Made by a program: the position numbers and the translations under genes. This document shows, piece after piece, positions 1-4,355 of a stretch of DNA of 5,886 nucleotides (within the stretch, counting starts at the first letter, position 1; each line of letters starts with the position of its first letter). Under the pieces are notes generated by a model. The model made no database searches, was not told the DNA's origin, and saw nothing but the letters and a program-made list of their open reading frames with translations. Source of the DNA: UBA3774 sp045600025 (GTDB lineage: Bacteria; Bacillota; Clostridia; Lachnospirales; Lachnospiraceae); contig JAZRXC010000046.1 of the NCBI GenBank assembly GCA_045600025.1, positions 1-5,886 on the forward strand, read 5' to 3'.

Positions 1-151
1 GGGATAAACGCTGAAGGCATCTAAGCGTGAAGCCCCCCTCAAGATGAGATATCTGTTAAGACCCCTTGAAGACGACGAGGTTGATAGGGCAGAGGTGGAA
101 GTGCAGTAATGTACGGAGCTGACTGTTACTAATCGGTCGTACACTTGACCT
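1..151 (+). rRNA. 23S ribosomal RNA, 3' end (partial)
   Basis: This is the last ~150 nt of a large-subunit rRNA gene; the 5' part lies upstream of the window. The conserved 3' landmarks can be read in order: the 'gctgaaggcatctaagc' segment at about 10-26, 'aagatgagat' at 41-50, 'ttgaagacgacgaggttgat' at 66-85, and the terminal 'tactaatcggtcg...cttgacc' at about 127-150. The 3' boundary near 151 is set by comparison with remembered Firmicutes 23S ends and may be off by a few bases. One odd point is that the variable arm between 'gagatatct' and 'aagacccc', where most bacteria carry a short hairpin (helix 98), appears almost missing. The RNA forms part of domain VI of the 50S subunit. Confidence 0.96.
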
Positions 152-199
152 GGAGGTTGTTCATTTGTTTTCCCTCTTCGATTGCAGTGAGGTGCCTAT
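152..199 (+). other. 23S-tRNA spacer without a 5S gene
   Basis: These 48 nt separate the 23S 3' end from tRNA-Asn. The spacer is too short for a 5S rRNA (about 115-120 nt) and shows none of the 5S landmarks. It probably contains the 3' half of the 23S precursor processing stem, whose partner would lie before the 23S 5' end outside the window. No promoter or terminator is evident. Confidence 0.7.
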
Positions 200-271
200 T
201 CCTCGATAGCTCAATGGCAGAGCACTCGGCTGTTAACCGAGGTGTTGTAGGTTCGAGCCCTACTCGGGGAG
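200..271 (+). tRNA. tRNA-Asn (anticodon GTT)
   Basis: A full cloverleaf can be drawn. The acceptor stem pairs 200-206 with 264-270 (one G-T pair), the D arm lies at 209-223, and the anticodon stem pairs 225-229 with 237-241 around loop 230-236 with GTT at 232-234. A 5-nt variable loop is at 242-246, and the T stem pairs 247-251 with 259-263 around TTCGAGC. G271 is the discriminator base. GTT reads AAC/AAU, giving asparagine. The 3' CCA is not encoded, because seven T's follow directly, so the cell needs a CCA-adding nucleotidyltransferase. The gene sits about 50 nt after the 23S gene and just before a terminator, so it is the last gene of the rRNA operon. Confidence 0.97.
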
Positions 272-283
272 TTTTTTTATTGT

Positions 284-310
284 CCGGTATCGTTTGATAT
301 CGGCTTTTTT
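284..310 (+). terminator. rho-independent terminator of the rRNA/tRNA operon
   Basis: CCGGTATC at 284-291 pairs with GATATCGG at 296-303 around a GTTT loop (one G-T pair), and is followed by C and six T's (305-310). It lies 12 nt after tRNA-Asn. A further T7 run (272-278) directly follows the tRNA and may weaken the complex before it reaches this hairpin. Confidence 0.88.
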
Positions 311-311
311 G

Positions 312-361
312 TATAATTGTTCACATATTTGTCACTTTTATTTATTTTCTTGTGTTATAAT
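312..361 (+). promoter_or_regulatory. candidate promoter for the 596-aa membrane protein gene
   Basis: A consensus -10 hexamer TATAAT at 356-361 is preceded by TG with a one-base gap (353-354), giving an extended -10 element. No good -35 is found at 16-18 nt; TTGTCA at 329-334 is 21 nt away. Transcription would start near 368, leaving a leader of about 13 nt that still holds the ribosome binding site. A second TATAAT at 312-317, right after the terminator, is an alternative with a leader of nearly 60 nt but also lacks a clear -35. This is inferred from sequence alone. Confidence 0.55.
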
Positions 362-369
362 TGTCTATC

Positions 370-373
370 GGAG
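370..373 (+). promoter_or_regulatory. ribosome binding site fixing the start at 381
   Basis: GGAG is followed by a 7-nt spacer and the ATG at 381. It decides the start: the longer reading from TTG at 294 would begin inside the terminator hairpin and has no binding site. Confidence 0.8.
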
Positions 374-380
374 TTGTATT

Positions 381-2171
381 ATGCACGAAGAAAAAAGAAA
401 ACTTTTTAACGGAAAATGGTATATCCCTGCAATCCTGGCCGGAGTTGCAGTGATTATTTTTGCCTGCGCTCTTTTGATTGCAGACATAACCGGTGTTGTA
501 CGTATATATCGTATTTCATCAGATAACGGTTTTGCTCAGAATGATATTTCTCTGCTGCAGAAATTAGATGATGTATACGAAGTATATGGTACTTTTGTTT
601 TTACAGATGATGATGTTCACATTACGGTGCGTCCATTCGACATTATTGAAGGTCATGAAGTATTAGAAGGAACGTTACCTGTTAATTTGACCGACATAGC
701 AATTGACAATGATTACGCCACATCCAATTCCTGCGTAATAGGTGATGTAATAAAAATTGCCGGTACTGATTTTAACGTTGTAGGTATATTTGACACTGAG
801 AATATCGGCTATGCTGCCCTTGCATATAAGAATGCTTTTGCAGCAAAGCAATATTCAAATCTCATCATATGCATTAAAGGTAACAAACCGGTAGTTGAAG
901 TTTTAGAGCCAATCAAACAAAAACTGATAAATAATCGTATACAGGAAATCTATAAAGACGCAAATAAGGAAATACTCGAGCTTGAAGACGAATACAATGC
1001 GCTGGATGCTGTCGCAAAAGAAGAAATCGAAAAAGCAAAGAAATTGCTCGATGGCGCAGATTCTGAATTGAAAGAAAAGTATGCGGAATTAGAGTCATAT
1101 ATTAAAGAACTTGAAAAAGCAAGAAAAGATCTCGACGAAAGTAAAAAGCAACTTGAAGCCGGTAAGATAGAGCTTGATAAAGCTGAAGCAGAATTAAAAG
1201 CCGCAAAGGCGGAACTTTATGCTGCAAAAAATGAGTACATGGAAGGTAGAAGACAGACCTGTGAGGAACTTGGCATCAGCGACAGCGAACTCGATGAGTA
1301 TCTTGATTCAATCAAACAATATACCAATGGCGACAGTAATTTAACAGGTCTGGAAAGTGCTGTCAGTGCATATAATAACCTAATGGGATACGGAAGAACA
1401 TCAAGGGACCTTGCACTTGAGCAGGCAGAAAGACTTGATAATATAGATAGCTTGACGCAGCAAAAAGCCAATCATATTTTAACGCATGAAGAAGGTGTAG
1501 AAACCTGCGAGGTATGTGATGAACTGCAGGCACAAATAGACCGGGAGACGGCTACTGCACAATCAACATATCAACAGTTCCAAAGTCTTTCATTATTTAT
1601 CAGTGTGCTGTTTTCCGATTATACATTGCAAAATACATCGTCATCTATGCGTGAACTTGCAAATTTACTCACTGAAGCAGCATACGATTTCGAAGAGATA
1701 ACTGACGAGGATGTAACATCAATCAGACTCATGATAAAAGCAAGAGATGAGATACCCGTAGCAGAAGCTGAATACGCAGCAGGCGAAAGAGATTTTAACA
1801 AAGCAAAGTCTGATTATGAAAGCGCTGTAGCAAAGTATGAAGCTGCTGAGGCAGAATATAAAAAGCAAGAGCAGGCTCTTCAGGAAGCTATGGAAGAGTG
1901 GAATAAGAATAACGATGAGTACAATGATGAACGTGAAAAGTTCGATGAGCAAGTCGAAGATGTCGATAAAGAACTTGATCAATTATCAAACAACAAGCTT
2001 ACTCTTGAGAGTGAGAAAGAAAACGTTTCGATTGAATGGAGCATATCGGATATTATTTCTGTGAAAGATAAGAATCATACGGTTCCGAAAGCGTTGGCAA
2101 TAGCATTTGTTATAGCAGGTAGCGCAATATCAATATTCATTTTCTACAGAAAAAAATACGGTCTGATGTAA
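381..2171 (+). CDS. bitopic membrane protein with MacB/FtsX-like ectodomain and two long coiled coils
   Basis: A 596-aa protein of unknown function. A positively charged N-terminus (KRK at 5-7) precedes membrane helix 1 (about 14-36). Residues about 42-168 resemble the extracellular MacB_PCD domain of ABC permeases: an EGTLP segment (96-100), then AIDNDYA, IGDVIKI (120-126) and FNVVGIF (131-137), the usual 'G.lP...eiai...a...giGD.i.i....y.VvGif' pattern. Coil 1 (about 179-289) has leucines every seventh residue from 223 to 279. A helical middle region holds H365, H369, C376 and C379. Coil 2 (about 456-545) has aromatics at heptad spacing. Helix 2 (about 571-588) ends in RKK, so both tails are probably cytoplasmic and the rest extracellular. 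The three- or four-helix FtsX core of a real permease is absent and no ATPase gene adjoins it. It may be a permease-derived accessory subunit, a cell-surface scaffold or sensor, or a degenerated transporter; the intact frame argues against decay. It is separated from the next gene by a terminator. ABC transport activity is not supported. Confidence 0.85.
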   Translation: MHEEKRKLFNGKWYIPAILAGVAVIIFACALLIADITGVVRIYRISSDNGFAQNDISLLQKLDDVYEVYGTFVFTDDDVHITVRPFDIIEGHEVLEGTLPVNLTDIAIDNDYATSNSCVIGDVIKIAGTDFNVVGIFDTENIGYAALAYKNAFAAKQYSNLIICIKGNKPVVEVLEPIKQKLINNRIQEIYKDANKEILELEDEYNALDAVAKEEIEKAKKLLDGADSELKEKYAELESYIKELEKARKDLDESKKQLEAGKIELDKAEAELKAAKAELYAAKNEYMEGRRQTCEELGISDSELDEYLDSIKQYTNGDSNLTGLESAVSAYNNLMGYGRTSRDLALEQAERLDNIDSLTQQKANHILTHEEGVETCEVCDELQAQIDRETATAQSTYQQFQSLSLFISVLFSDYTLQNTSSSMRELANLLTEAAYDFEEITDEDVTSIRLMIKARDEIPVAEAEYAAGERDFNKAKSDYESAVAKYEAAEAEYKKQEQALQEAMEEWNKNNDEYNDEREKFDEQVEDVDKELDQLSNNKLTLESEKENVSIEWSISDIISVKDKNHTVPKALAIAFVIAGSAISIFIFYRKKYGLM

Positions 2172-2182
2172 GAAAAAATAAC

Positions 2183-2212
2183 AAAAGGGGGAATATTTCA
2201 TCCCCCTTTTTT
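2183..2212 (+). terminator. strong rho-independent terminator after the membrane protein gene
   Basis: AAAAGGGGGA (2183-2192) pairs with TCCCCCTTTT (2201-2210) around an 8-nt loop, and the T-run continues to 2212. It starts 11 nt after the TAA stop. The A-rich arm and T-rich tail are symmetric enough to work in both directions, but no convergent gene is present. Confidence 0.93.
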
Positions 2213-2221
2213 CTTATTATA

Positions 2222-2230
2222 TGCTATAAT
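2222..2230 (+). promoter_or_regulatory. candidate extended -10 promoter for the L,D-transpeptidase cluster
   Basis: TGC-TATAAT is a consensus extended -10 element 10 nt after the terminator T-run. A -35 box at normal distance would fall inside the terminator C-run (about 2202-2207) and does not match, so recognition would rely on the TG extension. Transcription would start near 2237, with a leader of about 32 nt. It would drive the transpeptidase, methyltransferase and nucleotidase genes together. Confidence 0.6.
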
Positions 2231-2256
2231 ACACTGTTGAGTGATTATACTATTAT

Positions 2257-2263
2257 GAGGAAG
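2257..2263 (+). promoter_or_regulatory. ribosome binding site fixing the start at 2269
   Basis: GAGGAAG lies 5 nt before ATG 2269. A GTG at 2263 in the same frame overlaps this site and so cannot be the start; ATG 2269 also gives the cleaner signal peptide. Confidence 0.85.
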
Positions 2264-2268
2264 TGTAT

Positions 2269-4347
2269 ATGAAAAGAATAATTGCATTATTGTTTGCGTT
2301 TATTATGGTTATCGGGACTGTAGGTTGTAATACAACAGCTCCTGTTTCAACATCGGCTCCGGAAGAAGAGGCGCCTACAACTGAAGCGGAAAATACGCCT
2401 ACTATTGAAGGCGAATTTGCAGTATACGGTTATTCACTTTCAGGACTTAACAGTGAAGAAGTTCCCAGGGCACTCGCCTCAATAGTTGAAAAGTATGCAA
2501 TCAACATTACACTTGACGGAACTGAGTTTCAGATTGTGTCAGGTGCGATGGGTATGGGGCTGAACCCCGAATTTGACATAGATAATGCATTTGAAAAAAT
2601 AATGAGCGGTGAGCTCTGCGCTCATGATATAGAAAAATCACTTTTTGTGGTTGGTGATGATGCCACAATCGAAGAAGGAATGCTTTCGTCATATCAGACT
2701 CACCTTGAGCAGATACTTGCAGATTCCAAGGCAGCCGAAGAGGCTAAAAAAGCCGCTGAAAAAGCAAAAAAAGACAAGAAGAATCAGAACGAGACGCCTG
2801 CTGCAGTGCAGGAAGACATCCCTGAACCGCTTACCAAAGAAGAACAAAAAAAGATAAGAGACATTATAGAAGGCCTTGATAATCCTACAAAGGCTTATGC
2901 TAAATATGATAAAGCAAAGGGATATTTCATCGGAATGGATGGAAAGGCCGGTAAAGTAACAGATTACACCAAAGCTACAAATGCAGTGAAGATAGCTATT
3001 TTACGTCTTAAGGATAAAGTTACGGCTGCTTCCGAAGTAATAGACAGCGAAGGCGAAAAGGCTTCTGCTAATGCTAAGGTTATGGAGGCTGTAAAAGAGG
3101 CTAATTCTTATTTGAATCTGAAGATTGAGTATGAATTCAAACATCCGAAGGCAGGCATAGATGACACAGTAACATTGTCCAAGAACAAAATCGCAGAATT
3201 AATATATGTGTCAAAATCAGATTACAGCATTCAGGTTGATACGGATGAACTCACGTCTTATGCAAACAGTCTTGCATCAAAGCATTCAAAGGTTTCAACA
3301 ACGCGTGAGACTCAAGGCAAGAAGACGACTACTACAAAGACAGGCTGGGAGACAGATTCAAACGCTATTTACCAGAATATACTTTCATGCCTTACCGAGA
3401 AAAAAGACGGTAAATTTACCGCTGAATATAAAGAAATTCATAGTACAAAGACTGAGACATTTGAAGGCCAATCATATATTCATGTTAACCTGGACGCTCA
3501 AAAAGTTTACCTATACTTAAAAGGTGAGCTTGTGCTTACAAGTTCTTGCGTATCCGGTTGCGTAGCAAATAATACAAGATCTGACAGAGGAACATTTAGC
3601 GTATATTCAAAAGATCGCGACAGATATTTAACAGGACCTAACTATAAGTCATATGTAAACTTCTTTATGCCTTATAATGGTGGAGAAGGTCTTCACGATG
3701 CATCGTGGAGAGATGAGTTCGGTGGTACTATTTATCTGTATAGTGGTTCCCATGGATGTATCAATATGCCTTACAGCAAAGCCGAACAGCTGTTTAATCA
3801 GATTTGGGTAGGTATTACTGTAAGAGTTACCGGAGGAGCTACTTCCATAGGTGGCATAGAACAGGTAATCACCGCACCTAGTACACTTACTATGTATGAG
3901 GATGACACATACCAGATAGAAGCAAGTGTGCTTGGAGGTGCATCAATTGAGTACATTGCAATGAATTATGAAATAGCTGATGTTTCTTCCACAGGCCTGA
4001 TTTCAGCATTTTATGCCGGAGAAACTCAGATAAAAATAACTGCGCTTCCTACGGAACAATATTCATCAGCAACATTTTATATAACGGTTACAGTCCTATC
4101 AAGGACTCCGGTTACGCCGACATGGCCGACGCAGCCGTCAACTGAACCGACGCAGCCGTCAACTGAGCCGACGCAGCCTTCAACATCGCCGACGCAGCCA
4201 TCGACTGAACCGACGCAGCCGTCGACTGAACCGACACAACCATCGACTGAGCCGTCAACGTCACCTTCTACGGAGCCATCTTCAGAACCGTCATCTTCGG
4301 CTGAAGAATCATCATCGGCGCAGGAGTCATCATCGGCAGAGGAATAG
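2269..4347 (+). CDS. lipoprotein L,D-transpeptidase (YkuD) with PG_binding_4-like stalk, Ig-like domain and PTS tail
   Basis: A 692-aa exported enzyme that probably makes 3-3 cross-links in peptidoglycan or attaches proteins to it by L,D-transpeptidation. Residues 1-19 form a lipoprotein signal peptide with a GTVGC lipobox, and C20 would carry the lipid. A Thr/Pro/Glu linker leads to an N-terminal module (about 48-140), a Lys/Ala-rich helix (145-172), and a region resembling the YoaR/PG_binding_4 domain (about 195-390, GW at 359-360). The YkuD catalytic domain spans about 402-522. It has H476, then 17 residues, then S494-H495-G496-C497-I498-N499, matching the family pattern H-X14-17-[ST]HGC-hN; C497 is the nucleophile. 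A Big_2-like Ig fold follows (about 530-612, with the 'SSTGLISAFYAGE' type signature). The last ~80 residues are a disordered tail with six PTQPST[ES] repeats and three SSSA[EQ]E repeats. No LPXTG or C-terminal anchor is present. YkuD enzymes with PG_binding_4 stalks are typical of Firmicutes; the Ig-like domain plus free tail after the catalytic domain is less usual. It heads the downstream cluster, 8 nt before the methyltransferase. Confidence 0.93.
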   Translation: MKRIIALLFAFIMVIGTVGCNTTAPVSTSAPEEEAPTTEAENTPTIEGEFAVYGYSLSGLNSEEVPRALASIVEKYAINITLDGTEFQIVSGAMGMGLNPEFDIDNAFEKIMSGELCAHDIEKSLFVVGDDATIEEGMLSSYQTHLEQILADSKAAEEAKKAAEKAKKDKKNQNETPAAVQEDIPEPLTKEEQKKIRDIIEGLDNPTKAYAKYDKAKGYFIGMDGKAGKVTDYTKATNAVKIAILRLKDKVTAASEVIDSEGEKASANAKVMEAVKEANSYLNLKIEYEFKHPKAGIDDTVTLSKNKIAELIYVSKSDYSIQVDTDELTSYANSLASKHSKVSTTRETQGKKTTTTKTGWETDSNAIYQNILSCLTEKKDGKFTAEYKEIHSTKTETFEGQSYIHVNLDAQKVYLYLKGELVLTSSCVSGCVANNTRSDRGTFSVYSKDRDRYLTGPNYKSYVNFFMPYNGGEGLHDASWRDEFGGTIYLYSGSHGCINMPYSKAEQLFNQIWVGITVRVTGGATSIGGIEQVITAPSTLTMYEDDTYQIEASVLGGASIEYIAMNYEIADVSSTGLISAFYAGETQIKITALPTEQYSSATFYITVTVLSRTPVTPTWPTQPSTEPTQPSTEPTQPSTSPTQPSTEPTQPSTEPTQPSTEPSTSPSTEPSSEPSSSAEESSSAQESSSAEE
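4126..4251 (+). repeat. six tandem 21-bp units encoding PTQPST[ES]
   Basis: In-frame units begin at 4126, 4147, 4168, 4189, 4210 and 4231. They differ mainly at third codon positions (CCG/CCA/CCT, TCA/TCG, GAA/GAG); unit 3 encodes Ser instead of Glu at its last residue, and unit 6 shows most drift. They encode an extended Pro/Thr/Ser wall-spanning type of linker in the transpeptidase tail. The copy number is likely to vary between strains by slippage or recombination. Confidence 0.95.
4291..4344 (+). repeat. three tandem 18-bp units encoding SSSA[EQ]E, ending at the stop codon
   Basis: Units at 4291-4308, 4309-4326 and 4327-4344 encode SSSAEE, SSSAQE and SSSAEE, directly before TAG. They give the transpeptidase a serine-rich acidic C-terminus. 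The last unit also supplies the ribosome binding site of the next gene (GAGGA at 4339-4343), so this copy is probably under dual constraint. Confidence 0.9.
4339..4343 (+). promoter_or_regulatory. ribosome binding site of the methyltransferase inside the transpeptidase coding end
   Basis: GAGGA in the last Glu codons of the transpeptidase gene lies 12 nt before ATG 4356, a rather long spacer. Ribosomes finishing the first gene cross this site, which suggests translational coupling. Confidence 0.6.
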
Positions 4348-4355
4348 ACGAAATA

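Noticed and set aside
294..380. 29-residue N-terminal extension of the membrane protein from TTG 294
   Set aside because: It starts inside the loop of the rRNA terminator hairpin, has no ribosome binding site, and would put a second hydrophobic stretch before membrane helix 1. ATG 381 has GGAG at 7 nt.
1719..1982. 87-aa hydrophobic open frame on the - strand opposite coil 2
   Set aside because: The apparent membrane character comes from reading Glu/Lys-rich coil codons in antisense (runs of Phe/Leu/Ile). No start signals are present.
381..2171. YhgE/Pip-type or phage-infection protein
   Set aside because: Those also have an N-terminal helix and extracellular coils, but they end in a block of about five or six membrane helices. 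Here only one C-terminal helix is present and the first domain fits MacB_PCD better.
2263..2268. GTG 2263 as start of the transpeptidase
   Set aside because: It overlaps the GAGGAAG binding site. ATG 2269 has the correct spacing and gives a standard lipoprotein signal.
2645..2857. 70-aa Lys/Arg-rich open frame on the + strand within the transpeptidase gene
   Set aside because: It is a frame-shifted reading of the Lys/Ala-rich helix, with no binding site or independent support.
4126..4344. CRISPR-like array
   Set aside because: The repeats are contiguous without unique spacers, stay in frame and encode a Pro/Thr/Ser tail.
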